From NCBI RefSeq assembly GCF_016758175.1, contig NZ_QYAB01000001.1, positions 1,509,162 to 1,573,161 of the forward strand: a stretch of DNA of 64,000 bases, given 5' to 3'. The stretch's first letter is position 1, and each line of letters opens with the position of its first letter. This document shows positions 46,481 through 55,490 of the stretch, piece by piece. This DNA is from Leucobacter zeae. GTDB taxonomy: Bacteria; Actinomycetota; Actinomycetes; Actinomycetales; Microbacteriaceae. The notes below the pieces were generated by a model, which searched no databases, was not told the origin of the DNA, and saw only the letters and a program-made list of their open reading frames with translations. The translations under genes and the position numbers were made by a program.

Positions 46481-47950
46481 ATGTCTGCGACCCCCGACAA
46501 TCACACCGACTCCATCCCCGTGCCCCGGACCCCCGCCGCCATCGATCCCGCAGGCATGCGGGTGATCTGGCTGCTGCTCATCGCCGCCTTCGTGGCGATC
46601 CTCAACGAGACGACGATGGCGATCGCGATCCCCGAGCTCAACAAGTCGCTCGGGATCCCGCCGGAGCTCGGTCAGTGGCTCACGAGCGCCTTCATGCTCG
46701 CCATGGCCGTCGTGATCCCGACCACCGGCTTCCTGCTGCAGCGGTTCACGACGCGGCAGGTGTTCCTCGCCGCGATCGGCTCCTTCGTGCTCGGCACCGC
46801 GATCTGCCTCGTCGCGCCGGGGTTCGTGATGCTGCTCGTCGGCCGCGTCGTGCAGGCGGCGGGCACCGGCGTGATGATGCCGCTGCTCATGACGACGATG
46901 ATGAACGTCGTCCCCGCGCATTCGCGCGGCCGCATGATGGGCCGCGTCGGACTGGTGATCAGCCTCGCACCGGCCCTCGGCCCGACCCTCTCCGGCGTCG
47001 TGCTGGACTCGCTCGGGTGGCGCTGGATCTTCGGGATCATCCTCCCCATCGCCGTCATCGCGATGCTCCTCGGCGCGAAATGGATGACGAACCTGGGCGA
47101 GACCAGGCAGGCGCCCATCGACGTGCTCTCGATCGTGCTCTCGGCGCTCGCATTCGGCGGCATCGTCTTCGGCCTGAGCCAGCTCGGTGCGCACGGCGCC
47201 CCGGTCGGCGGGATCCCGCCCGCCGTCGTCATCGCGGTCGGCGTGGCGTTCCTCGCGCTGTTCGTGTGGCGTCAGCTCGTGCTGCAGCGGGTCGAGGACG
47301 CGCTGCTCGACCTGCGGGTGTTCCGCTCGCGGAACTACGTCGTCGCGGTCGTGATCATGGCGATCGTCGCGCTGTCGATGTTCGGCACCTTCACGCTGCT
47401 GCCGCTGTACCTGCAGGACGTCGCCGGCCTCGATCCGACCCAGGCGGGGCTCGTGCTGCTTCCCGGATCGGTGCTCATGGGGCTGCTCGGACCGATCATG
47501 GGGCGCATCTACGACGCGCGCGGGCCGAAGACGCTGCTGCTGCCGGGCACGATCCTCATCTCGGGAGCCATGCTCGTGTACTCGACGGTCGGCACCCACA
47601 CGCCGATGCTGTTCCTCATGTTCGTGCAGATCGCGATGTCCGTCGGTCTCGCGGCCTCGTTCACGCCGCTGTTCACCGCCTCGCTCGGCTCGCTCGACCG
47701 CTCGCTGTACTCGCACGGTTCGGCCGTGCTGAACACGCTGCAGCAGGTCGCCGGCGCCGCGGGCACCGCCGTGCTCATCTCGATCTATTCGTCGTACCTC
47801 CACGCCGGGGAGGCCGCGGGGCTCTCGACGGCGGACGCGGGCGAGCCCGGCACCCACGCGGCGTTCCTCGTCGCCGGGTGCATCGCGATCGTGCCGATCG
47901 TGCTCGCCCTCTTCATCAAGAAGCCCGAGGAGGAGCCCGCGGCGCACTGA
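46481..47950 (+). CDS. MFS exporter, DHA2 (EmrB/QacA) family
   Basis: A 489-residue transporter with about 14 membrane helices. AILNETTMAIAIPELNKSLGI is the DHA2 helix 1 signature, and RVVQAAGTGVMMPLLMTTMMNVVP and GLVISLAPALGPTLSG (motif C) identify a drug/proton antiporter. Substrates cannot be predicted. A TAAGGT hexamer lies nine bases before the ATG and no strong ribosome-binding site is visible. It may be separate from the ABC operon 95 bases upstream. Confidence 0.88.
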   Translation: MSATPDNHTDSIPVPRTPAAIDPAGMRVIWLLLIAAFVAILNETTMAIAIPELNKSLGIPPELGQWLTSAFMLAMAVVIPTTGFLLQRFTTRQVFLAAIGSFVLGTAICLVAPGFVMLLVGRVVQAAGTGVMMPLLMTTMMNVVPAHSRGRMMGRVGLVISLAPALGPTLSGVVLDSLGWRWIFGIILPIAVIAMLLGAKWMTNLGETRQAPIDVLSIVLSALAFGGIVFGLSQLGAHGAPVGGIPPAVVIAVGVAFLALFVWRQLVLQRVEDALLDLRVFRSRNYVVAVVIMAIVALSMFGTFTLLPLYLQDVAGLDPTQAGLVLLPGSVLMGLLGPIMGRIYDARGPKTLLLPGTILISGAMLVYSTVGTHTPMLFLMFVQIAMSVGLAASFTPLFTASLGSLDRSLYSHGSAVLNTLQQVAGAAGTAVLISIYSSYLHAGEAAGLSTADAGEPGTHAAFLVAGCIAIVPIVLALFIKKPEEEPAAH

Positions 47951-47997
47951 GCGCAGGGGCTGCGGTGCGCCGCCGCCCCGGGGCACCGGAGGGACGG

Positions 47998-48912
47998 TCA
48001 GTCGAGCGCGGCGATCGACCGGCGCACCGCCTCAGCGAGCTGCCGCACGGCGGCGGAGGGCCCTCCGGGGCCCGCCGGCGCCGCCAGGATCAGCTCGCGC
48101 GTGAACCGCGCGTCGTCGATGGGGCGCAGAACGACGCCGTCGGGAGCGGTGGCGCCGACGAGGCTCGGCACGATGCCGACCGCCATGCCCGCAGCGATGA
48201 GGCCGAGCACGACCGAGTAGTCGTCGGTGCGGATCGCGACGTCGAGCTGGGTGCCCTCGGCGCGGAAGAGCTCGCGCACGAGGTCGTCGAGGGTATCGCC
48301 CGGCGTGGATCCCATGACCCACTTCTCAGAGCTGAGCGCGAGCAGGGACTCCCGGTCGAACCGCTCCGATCGGGCTGCCGGGTGGTGGGCGGGGAGCGCC
48401 AGGAGCATCGGGTCGGTGAAGAGGTGCGTCGTATGCACGCCGGCGCGGAAGGGGAGCTCGTAGCTTCCGGCCGCGTAGACGAGCGCCGCGTCGAGGGTGT
48501 GCTGATTGACGCCCGTGATGAGCGGCGCGATCTCCTCGAGCGAGGCGTCGAGCTCGATCCCGAGCTCCGCGACACGCATCGAGATCCCGGGCAGCAGGCG
48601 TGCCGCGGCCGTCGGGAACGTCCCGAAGCGCAGCCGGATCCTGCCGAGCTGCGCCAGCTCGCGCACGTCCGTCAGCGCGCGATCCGCGAGGCTCAGGATC
48701 TCTTCGCCGCGCTCGAGCATGAGCATCCCCGCGGTCGTGAGGCGGCTGCCGCGCGTGCTCCGGATCGTGAGGTCGGAGCCGACGAGGCGATCGAGGTTGC
48801 GGAGGTGGTAGTCGACGGTCGGCTGACTCCAGCCGAGGCGGGCCGCGGCCCGGGCGACGGACCCCTCGGCGGCGACGGCGCTGAGCGCTTGCAGCTGACG
48901 CAGGTCGATCAT
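47998..48912 (-). CDS. LysR-family transcriptional regulator
   Basis: A 304-residue LysR-type regulator. The winged HTH covers residues 1-60 (LRQLQALSAVAAEGSVARAAARLGWSQPTVDYHLRNLDRLVG), followed by a type 2 periplasmic-binding-like effector domain. The ATG at 48912 gives the usual MxxLRQL start. It is divergent from the decarboxylase gene, its likely target. Confidence 0.9.
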   Translation of the reverse strand: MIDLRQLQALSAVAAEGSVARAAARLGWSQPTVDYHLRNLDRLVGSDLTIRSTRGSRLTTAGMLMLERGEEILSLADRALTDVRELAQLGRIRLRFGTFPTAAARLLPGISMRVAELGIELDASLEEIAPLITGVNQHTLDAALVYAAGSYELPFRAGVHTTHLFTDPMLLALPAHHPAARSERFDRESLLALSSEKWVMGSTPGDTLDDLVRELFRAEGTQLDVAIRTDDYSVVLGLIAAGMAVGIVPSLVGATAPDGVVLRPIDDARFTRELILAAPAGPGGPSAAVRQLAEAVRRSIAALD

Positions 48913-48965
48913 CGGTACCCCCAAATGTCCTGGATCGACTCCGGGAACCCGGGCCGCTCGGATCA

Positions 48966-48974
48966 ATACAGTAT
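48966..48974. promoter_or_regulatory. Candidate LysR site/promoter between the regulator and decarboxylase
   Basis: The small palindrome ATACAGTAT, followed by ATGG, stands out as an AT-rich island in the 123-base divergent gap. It has the T-n-A dyad form of LysR sites and also contains -10-like sequence (TATACT on the minus strand). Assignment is tentative. Confidence 0.35.
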
Positions 48975-49035
48975 ATGGTCCACGGGAGAGTTTTCAGGGG
49001 TTCTGCCGGGGTGCGATCCCGGCCACGCTGAAAGG

Positions 49036-50658
49036 ATGCTGCACGACAACACCCCGATGACGCACCCGGCGACGACCCCTCGCGCCGACGACGGGTTCGC
49101 ACCGCTCTCCGACGTGTCCGCCGCCCCGGGCGACGCCGCTCCCGCGGCCGCGTTCGCCGCGCGCTTCTCTGAGGATCAAGCGTCGGCCCCCTACGTCCGA
49201 GCGGTCGAGCGGTTTGCGGATTCGAGCCCCGAATCGTTCATGGTGCCGGGTCACGGCAACGACCCGGCGAACGGTGCGGAGCACCTCGCCGAGATCTTCG
49301 GCGAGCGTCTGCCCCGCATGGACGTGCCGCTCATGATCGAGGGGATCGACCTCGGCGACGATTCGCCGCTCGTGCAGGCCCAGCGGCTCGCCGCCGAGGC
49401 CTGGGGCGCCAAGCGCACCTGGTTCCTCACCAACGGGGCCTCCCAGGCGAATCGCACCGCGGCCATCGCGGTGCGCGGACTGGGGGAGCGCGTGCTGATC
49501 CAGCGCAGCATGCACTCGAGCTTCACCGACGGCGTGCTGCTGTCGGGCATGGTCCCGTCGTTCGTGCTGCCGTCGATCGACGAACGGAACGGGATCGCGC
49601 ACGGCCTGACCCCCGAGGCGCTCGACGCGGCCCTGACGCGAGAGGCCGAGGCCGGACGCGCGGTGTCGAGCGTGTACGCGGTCTCGCCGAGCTACTTCGG
49701 GTCGACCGCAGACGTCGCCGGCCTCGCACGTGTCGCCCACGCCCACGATGCCGCGCTCATCGTCGACGGCGCCTGGGGCGCGCACTTCGGGTTCCACCCC
49801 GACCTGCCCGAGTCGCCGGTGCGCCAGGGGGCCGACCTCGTGGTGTCGAGCACGCACAAGCTGGCCGGATCGCTGACGCAGTCCGCGATGCTCCACCTCG
49901 GCCACGGCCCGTTCGCCGAGCGGCTCGAATCGCTCGTCGCGCGCGCCTACTCCATGACCTCGTCCACGTCGACGAGCGGGATCCTCCTGGCCTCGCTCGA
50001 CGCCGCCCGTCGCGCCCTCGTGGCCGGCACCGACCGCATCGGCGCCGCGCTCGAGGCAGCGGTCGAACTGCGCGAGCGGCTGCGCGCGGACGCGCGGTTC
50101 TCCATCATCAGCGACGACTTCGACGCCTACCCCGACATCGTCGCGACGGATCTGCTGCGCGTGCCGATCGACGTCTCGGCGACGGGCCGGAGCGGGCACT
50201 GGTTCCGGGGACGGATGATCCACGAGCACGACGTGTACCTCGAGATGTCGACCGCGACGAGCGTCGTCGCGGTGATCGGTGCGCTCCGCGATCCCGACAT
50301 CGAACGCTTCATCGCGGCGCTCATGCGCGTCGCCGACGAGGCCGCGATCGATTCCGGGGCGAGCGATGCGGGCGTCGGCGCAGCGTTCCCCTCGCTGCCC
50401 GCGCCGGGCGAGCTCCGCATGCTGCCCCAGGAGGCGTACTTCGCTGCGAGCGAGGTCGTGCCCGCGAGCGAGGCCGTCGGACGCATCACCGCTGACACGC
50501 TCGCGGCGTACCCGCCGGGGATCCCCAACCTCGTGCCGGGAGAGGTGATCACCGCGGAGACCGCTGCCTTCCTGCGTGCTGTCGCTGCGTCGCCGACGGG
50601 GTACGTCCGCGGCGCGGTCGACGCCGAGGTCTCGAGCTTCCGGGTGGTCGCAGAATAG
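49036..50658 (+). CDS. PLP-dependent Orn/Lys/Arg decarboxylase-family protein
   Basis: A 540-residue fold-type I decarboxylase. The PLP lysine is Lys275 in SSTHKLAGSLTQSA. Other marks are VPGHGND near residue 70, FLTNGASQANRTAA, and the aspartate of VDGAWGAHFGFHPDLP. It would decarboxylate ornithine, lysine or arginine to a polyamine precursor; which one is not decidable. The first 40 residues are a variable leader. AAAGG precedes ATG. LysR control by substrate or acid is plausible. Confidence 0.88.
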   Translation: MLHDNTPMTHPATTPRADDGFAPLSDVSAAPGDAAPAAAFAARFSEDQASAPYVRAVERFADSSPESFMVPGHGNDPANGAEHLAEIFGERLPRMDVPLMIEGIDLGDDSPLVQAQRLAAEAWGAKRTWFLTNGASQANRTAAIAVRGLGERVLIQRSMHSSFTDGVLLSGMVPSFVLPSIDERNGIAHGLTPEALDAALTREAEAGRAVSSVYAVSPSYFGSTADVAGLARVAHAHDAALIVDGAWGAHFGFHPDLPESPVRQGADLVVSSTHKLAGSLTQSAMLHLGHGPFAERLESLVARAYSMTSSTSTSGILLASLDAARRALVAGTDRIGAALEAAVELRERLRADARFSIISDDFDAYPDIVATDLLRVPIDVSATGRSGHWFRGRMIHEHDVYLEMSTATSVVAVIGALRDPDIERFIAALMRVADEAAIDSGASDAGVGAAFPSLPAPGELRMLPQEAYFAASEVVPASEAVGRITADTLAAYPPGIPNLVPGEVITAETAAFLRAVAASPTGYVRGAVDAEVSSFRVVAE

Positions 50659-50692
50659 CGCCGGGCTGCGGCCCGGCCGCCGCCCGGCGCAT

Positions 50693-50738
50693 ACGACGAA
50701 GGGCCGCCGATCCCCGGGGATCGGCGGCCCTTCGTCGT
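50693..50738. terminator. Bidirectional 23-bp perfect inverted repeat terminator
   Basis: A perfect inverted repeat without spacer (50693-50715 and 50716-50738; centre TCCCCGGGGA) lies between the convergent decarboxylase and small membrane protein genes. It begins 34 bases after one stop and ends 10 bases from the other. Confidence 0.8.
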
Positions 50739-50748
50739 GTCTCGGAGC

Positions 50749-50973
50749 CTACTTCTTCTCGAACAGGTTTCCGATGAGGGTCGAGCCGATGAGCACGACC
50801 GCGAGCAGGATGACGCCGACGATCGAGATCGCGACGATGTCGACCGGATTGCCGGCGGACGAGAACATCGACGCGCCGTGATCCTCGTCGCCGTGCGCGA
50901 GCGCAGGGGTCGCGACGAAGAGCGACGCGAGCACGACGGTGATGGCGGTGGCGATGCGGGTGCGAATCTTCAC
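50749..50973 (-). CDS. Small exported/membrane protein with His/Asp cluster
   Basis: A 74-residue protein: a cleavable signal-like segment (residues 5-26, ending TPALA), a short HGDEDHG cluster and one membrane helix (about 46-68) with a basic tail. The GTG start has CAGGAG six bases before it. The His/Asp cluster could bind a metal. Function unknown; short length and good ribosome-binding site support a real gene. Confidence 0.72.
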   Translation of the reverse strand: MKIRTRIATAITVVLASLFVATPALAHGDEDHGASMFSSAGNPVDIVAISIVGVILLAVVLIGSTLIGNLFEKK

Positions 50974-51081
50974 GGTGTCTCCTGTGGATGTCAGTGCGGC
51001 GCCGGGGCCGAATCGGCCCTGGAGCGGATGGCGCGCGGGCAGACCGCGCGCCGGTTCGCCCCCATCCTATCCCGGATCGGA

Positions 51082-51117
51082 CCGTATGGCGCGCCGTGGT
51101 GACGGTGCGCCATACGG
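51082..51117. repeat. Palindromic intergenic element, family B copy 1
   Basis: CCGTATGGCGC (51082-51092) pairs with GCGCCATACGG (51107-51117), and CCGT/ACGG pair inside. The core GATCGG..ACCGTATGGCG recurs at 53329-53390 on the far side of the DUF885-YchJ genes. Confidence 0.6.
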
Positions 51118-51162
51118 CCCGTCCTCACCGCGCGTCGACGCGGAGCGCAATAGGCTACCAGC

Positions 51163-52869
51163 ATGGATACGACGCGACAGCAGACCGCCATCGACCGGAT
51201 CGCGGAGGGCTGGGTGGACGCCCTCGCCGAACTCGATCCCACGGTCGCGACCTACATCGGGCGCGAGAGCGACCGGCTGCCGGACTACTCGCCGGAGGGC
51301 GCGGAGGCGATCGCGGCGAAGCAGCGCGGCGTGCTCGCGGAACTCGTGGCCTCCCGGCCCGAGGACGAGGTCGACGCCGTGACCCGGGCCGACCTCTCCG
51401 CCGGGATCCGGCTCGCGCTCGCCCAGCACGACGCGGCGGAACCGCTGCGCGACGTGAACGTCATCGAGTCGCCGCCTCAGATCGTGCGCGACGTCTTCGA
51501 TCTGATGCCGACGGATTCCGACGCCGACTGGGAGCGCATCGCGCATCGATTGCGCGCCGTTCCCGAGACGCTCCGCGGGTACTGCGCGTCGCTCGCCGAA
51601 GGCGCCGACCGCGGCCTCGCCCCCGCGATCCGGCAGGTCAAGGAGGTGGCCGCGCAGTCGCGGCGCACCGCGGGGTCGCCCGAGGCGCCCGGCTTCTTCG
51701 GGCGTCTGGCGGCCTCCGCGGAGGGGGTGGCGCCCGCGCTCGCGCTCGATATCGCCGCAGCGGCGGCAGCGGCCTCGACGGCCTACCAGGAGCTCGCCGT
51801 GTTCCTCGAGACCGAGGTCGCGCCCCGCGCCGCGTCCGACGACGCGTTCGGGCGGGATCGGTACGCCCTCGCATCCGAGGCCTTCCTGGGCGCCTCCGTG
51901 GATCTCGACGAGACCTACGAGTGGGGGCTCGACGAGCTCGCGCGGATGCGCGACGAGCAGGAGCGCATCGCGGCCGAGATCCTCGGGGTCGCGGTCGACG
52001 GCGCGTCCTCCCGGGAAGGGCTCGTCGCCGAGGCCGTGGCGAAGCTCGACCGCGATCCGTCGCGCAAGCTCCACGGCACCGAGGCGCTGCGGCGCTGGAT
52101 GCAGGAGACGAGCGATCGGGCGGTCGCCGAGCTCGCCGAGACGCAGTTCGACATCCCCGAGCAGATCCGCGCCCTGGAGTGCCGCATCGCCCCCACGCAG
52201 GAGGGCGGGATCTACTACACGGGGCCGAGCGACGACTTCACGCGCCCCGGACGCATGTGGTGGTCGGTGCCGGAGGGCGTCACCGAGTTCGACACCTGGC
52301 GCGAACTCACGACCGTCTATCACGAGGGAGTTCCGGGCCATCACCTCCAGATCGGCCAGGCCGTCGTCAACCGCGGCACCCTCAACGAGTGGCGCAGGCA
52401 GCTCGCCGGTACCTCGGGGCACGCCGAGGGGTGGGCGCTCTACGCCGAGCGGCTCATGGAGCAGCTCGGATACCTCGACGACCCCGCCGACCGGCTCGGC
52501 ATGCTCGACGGGCAGCGCATGCGCGCGGCCCGCGTGGTGCTCGACATCGGCGTGCACCTGGGCAAGCCGCGCCCGGACGGGACGGGTGTCTGGGACGGAG
52601 ACTACGCGTTCGGGTTCCTGCGCGAGAACGTCAACATGAACGATCCGTTCGTGCGGTTCGAGGTGCTGCGCTACCTGGGCTGGGCCGGCCAGGCGCCCGC
52701 CTACAAGGTGGGACAGCGCATCTGGGAGGACCTGCGCGACGAGTCGGCCGCGCGCGCCGCGGCGGAGGGGCGCGAGTTCGACATCAGGGGCTTCCACCGC
52801 GATGCGCTCGCGCTCGGCGGGGTCAGGCTCGACACGCTGCAGGCGGTGCTGCGCGGCGAGCTCGCGTGA
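51163..52869 (+). CDS. DUF885 family protein (putative metallopeptidase)
   Basis: A 568-residue DUF885 protein, mostly helical like M2/M3-type zinc peptidases. The motif HEGVPGHH (387-394) has the His-Glu of HExxH with a changed spacing that is typical of the family. GTSGHAEGWALYAERLMEQLGY follows and holds another conserved Glu. Peptide hydrolysis is presumed, not shown. TAGGCT (51151-51156) lies six bases before ATG (leaderless). The stop overlaps the YchJ GTG. Confidence 0.88.
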   Translation: MDTTRQQTAIDRIAEGWVDALAELDPTVATYIGRESDRLPDYSPEGAEAIAAKQRGVLAELVASRPEDEVDAVTRADLSAGIRLALAQHDAAEPLRDVNVIESPPQIVRDVFDLMPTDSDADWERIAHRLRAVPETLRGYCASLAEGADRGLAPAIRQVKEVAAQSRRTAGSPEAPGFFGRLAASAEGVAPALALDIAAAAAAASTAYQELAVFLETEVAPRAASDDAFGRDRYALASEAFLGASVDLDETYEWGLDELARMRDEQERIAAEILGVAVDGASSREGLVAEAVAKLDRDPSRKLHGTEALRRWMQETSDRAVAELAETQFDIPEQIRALECRIAPTQEGGIYYTGPSDDFTRPGRMWWSVPEGVTEFDTWRELTTVYHEGVPGHHLQIGQAVVNRGTLNEWRRQLAGTSGHAEGWALYAERLMEQLGYLDDPADRLGMLDGQRMRAARVVLDIGVHLGKPRPDGTGVWDGDYAFGFLRENVNMNDPFVRFEVLRYLGWAGQAPAYKVGQRIWEDLRDESAARAAAEGREFDIRGFHRDALALGGVRLDTLQAVLRGELA

Positions 52870-53276
52870 GCGCGTCCTCCGACGTGCGGATCGGCGCCGA
52901 TGCGCCCTGCCCGTGCGGCGGCGGCGCGTACGGCTCGTGCTGCGGACCGTTTCACGCGGGAGCGCCCGCGCCGACCGCAGAACGGCTCATGCGTTCGCGC
53001 TTCAGCGCGTTCGCGCTCGGGATGGACGCGTACCTCGTGACGACGTGGGCCGAGGAGACGCGTCCGCCCGGCCTCGACACGTCGGACGACGGAATCGAAT
53101 GGCGCCGACTGCTCATCAGGGACACGAGCGCCGGAGGCCCGGACGACGCGACCGGCGTCGTCGCGTTCACCGCCATCGCCCGGGGGCAGGAGGGCCGCAT
53201 CGAGCTGCGCGAGCGCAGCCGCTTCGCGCGCGACGCGAGTGGGCGCTGGGTCTACGTCGACGGATTCGAGGACTGA
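52866..53276 (+). CDS. YchJ-family protein (SEC-C zinc motif plus NTF2-like domain)
   Basis: A 136-residue protein with the zinc-binding cluster CPCGGGAYGSCCGPFH at residues 15-30, then SAFALGMDAYLVTTW and a beta-rich NTF2-like part ending GRWVYVDG. The role of YchJ proteins is unknown. The GTG overlaps the DUF885 stop, which indicates co-translation. Cysteine spacing C-x-C ... CC matches SEC-C type sites. Confidence 0.87.
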   Translation: MSASSDVRIGADAPCPCGGGAYGSCCGPFHAGAPAPTAERLMRSRFSAFALGMDAYLVTTWAEETRPPGLDTSDDGIEWRRLLIRDTSAGGPDDATGVVAFTAIARGQEGRIELRERSRFARDASGRWVYVDGFED

Positions 53277-53328
53277 CCCGAGCCCCGATCCCGGCCGCCT
53301 CCTGCGGGTCGACCGTCCGGCGAGCCGA

Positions 53329-53390
53329 CTGGGATCGGCGAACCGTATGGCGTTCCGGGGCGCGAGCGGCATACGGTTCGCCGATCCCAG
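53329..53390. repeat. Palindromic intergenic element, family B copy 2
   Basis: A perfect 21-bp stem (53329-53349 with 53370-53390) and a 20-base loop. It contains ACCGTATGGCG, as does the element at 51082-51117. It lies between convergent genes and may double as a terminator. Confidence 0.65.
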
Positions 53391-53417
53391 ATGATTCGAC
53401 GCCGGGCCGCCGGCCCC

Positions 53418-54014
53418 TCAGCGGATGTAGACGTCGAGGTGGGTGCCGAAGGTGCCGCGGTCGTAGATCTTGCCGCGATAGCCGAACGGGGTCTCGAAGA
53501 CCGTGCCCTTCGGCGCGTCCCCGGCGAGCACGATGAATCCGTCCGAGTCGCTCACGTATCCGTCGTCGTTCACGTGGCGCCCCGGGATCTCGAGTCCGGG
53601 CCCCGGGAGCACCTGCTGGCTGTAGAAGGTGAACTTGTGGCCGCCCCAGTGCACCGCGCCCGTGAACATGAACTCCTCGAGCGTGTACTCGGCCGCGCCG
53701 CTCACGCCGGGTGCGCTGCCCGAGCCGCGTTTCCCATCGCCCGGCCCGTCCGCCCCGCCCGCTGCGGGCGCTTCGGCCTCGATCGTCGTGTCGAGGGGGC
53801 TCCCCGCTGCCGGCGACGTCTCGAGCTCCTGGCCGCCGTGCCGTGCGAGCTGCGCTTCGACGCTGCTCTCCGAGACCGCGGTGGCGATGGAGTACGGGGC
53901 GAGCGCTGCGCTGCCGACGAACGCGGCGACGGTCGCCGCGGCGCCGATCCCGAGGAATCGGGACCAGCGCGAGACGGCGGGTCGCGCGTCGGGGCGGACG
54001 GGCGGGGAGGGCAT
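53418..54014 (-). CDS. Membrane-anchored protein with 3D/double-psi-barrel-like end
   Basis: A 198-residue protein. After a Pro/Arg-rich cytoplasmic start it has one membrane helix (about 20-42), an Ala/Gly-rich linker, and a C-terminal extracellular domain (about 110-198). That domain ends PKGTVFETPFGYRGKIYDRGTFGTHLDVYI; its spaced aspartates (YD.G, LDVY) resemble the 3D domain of cell-wall-active proteins. A role in wall remodelling is inference. No clear ribosome-binding site is seen. Confidence 0.7.
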   Translation of the reverse strand: MPSPPVRPDARPAVSRWSRFLGIGAAATVAAFVGSAALAPYSIATAVSESSVEAQLARHGGQELETSPAAGSPLDTTIEAEAPAAGGADGPGDGKRGSGSAPGVSGAAEYTLEEFMFTGAVHWGGHKFTFYSQQVLPGPGLEIPGRHVNDDGYVSDSDGFIVLAGDAPKGTVFETPFGYRGKIYDRGTFGTHLDVYIR

Positions 54015-54057
54015 CAGGATCCCGGGGCCCGCCGTGTCGCCGGGCTCGGCAGCAGCA

Positions 54058-55449
54058 TCATCGGCCGCGCGCCCCCTGCACCCAGGCCTCGACCTCGTCG
54101 GCCGTGCGCGGGATGCCTGCGGAGAGGTTCGTGCAGCCGTTCTCGGTCACGACGATGTCGTCCTCGATGCGCACGCCGATGCCGCGCAGCTCCTCGGGAA
54201 CGGTCAGGTCATCGGGCTGGAAGTAGAGCCCCGGCTCGATCGTGAACACCATGCCGGGCTCGAGCACGCCGTCCATGTACATGTCGCGCCTGGCCTGCGC
54301 GCAGTCGTGCACGTCCATGCCGAGGTGGTGGCTCGTGCCGTGCACCATGTAGCGGCGGTAGTACGCCGTGCCGTCGTCCTCGGGCAGCAGCCCCCACTCG
54401 CGGGTGCGGCGCTCGATCACGGCCATCGCCGCGGCGTGCACCTCGTGGAACCTGATGCCCGGCCGCACGATCGCCCGCGCGGCATCGGCCGCTTCGAGGA
54501 CGGTCTCGTAGACCCGCCGCTGCACCTCGGTGAAGGACCCCGAGACGGGCACGGTGCGCGTGATGTCGGCGGTGTACAGGCTGTCGAGCTCGATGCCGGC
54601 GTCGAGGAGCAGCAGGTCGCCGTCGAGCACCGCGCCGTCGTTGCGGATCCAGTGCAGCGTGCACGCGTGCGGCCCCGAGGCTGCGATGGTCTCGTACCCC
54701 ACGGTGTTGCCGTCGAGGCGCGCGCGCTGGTTGAAGACGCCCTCGACGATGCGCTCGCCCCGGGGGTGCGCGCTCGCGCTCGGGAGCGCCGCGAGCACCT
54801 CGGCGAAGCCCGTTGCGGTGGCGTCGACGGCCGCCTGCATCTCGGCGAGCTCGAATGCGTCCTTCACGAGTCGCAGTTCGGAGGTCGCGCGCTCGAATTC
54901 GGCGTCGGCCAGCGTGCGATCGTCGTCGCCGGAGACGAAGGACGCGAGCGGCGCCGTGCGGATCCCGAGCGCAGCGGCGACCTGCGCCAGCGAGGGCCGC
55001 GCCCCGATCCAGAACTCGCCGATCTCGGGGTTCGCGAAGAACTCGTCGCTGTCGCGCCCCGCCCGCTCGCGGAAGTAGAGCGTCGCCTCGTGGGTCTGTT
55101 CCCCCGAGTCCACGGGATCGAGCACCAGGACTGCGCCGGGCTCGCTCTCGGAGCCCCATCCGGTGAGGTGGGCGAACGCGCTGTGGGCCCGGTACTGGTA
55201 GAAGGTGTCGTTGGATCGCTGCTTCATCGCCCCCGCATGCACGACGAGGCGCTCGCCCGGGAACTGCGCGCCGAGGGCGGCGCGGCGGCGGGAGGCGAAG
55301 GGGGCGACGGGCCAGGCGTCGGGGAGGAGCTCGGGCCGGTCGGCCCACTGCGAGGAGATGTAGTCGACGAACGCGTCCGAGCTCGGGGTGGTGCTGCGGT
55401 TGCTGTTGTCGATCTCCACCTCGTGGGTGGTCTGCACGTTCTCGGTCAT
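54058..55449 (-). CDS. pepP: Xaa-Pro aminopeptidase (PepP, M24B)
   Basis: A 463-residue proline aminopeptidase that removes an N-terminal residue before proline. The N-terminal domain (40-195) precedes a pita-bread catalytic domain. Metal ligands are recognisable in LLLDAGIE, YTADITRT, the His in GTSHHLGMDVHD, and the glutamates in FTIEPGLYF and RIEDDIVVTENG. A GAGGAT/GGAGGC stretch precedes the ATG, which could be a promoter end or a ribosome-binding site. It is divergent from the PHP gene. Confidence 0.93.
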   Translation of the reverse strand: MTENVQTTHEVEIDNSNRSTTPSSDAFVDYISSQWADRPELLPDAWPVAPFASRRRAALGAQFPGERLVVHAGAMKQRSNDTFYQYRAHSAFAHLTGWGSESEPGAVLVLDPVDSGEQTHEATLYFRERAGRDSDEFFANPEIGEFWIGARPSLAQVAAALGIRTAPLASFVSGDDDRTLADAEFERATSELRLVKDAFELAEMQAAVDATATGFAEVLAALPSASAHPRGERIVEGVFNQRARLDGNTVGYETIAASGPHACTLHWIRNDGAVLDGDLLLLDAGIELDSLYTADITRTVPVSGSFTEVQRRVYETVLEAADAARAIVRPGIRFHEVHAAAMAVIERRTREWGLLPEDDGTAYYRRYMVHGTSHHLGMDVHDCAQARRDMYMDGVLEPGMVFTIEPGLYFQPDDLTVPEELRGIGVRIEDDIVVTENGCTNLSAGIPRTADEVEAWVQGARGR

Positions 55450-55490
55450 GCCTCCATCCTCTCACCCCGCCCGGCGAATATCATGGGGGG

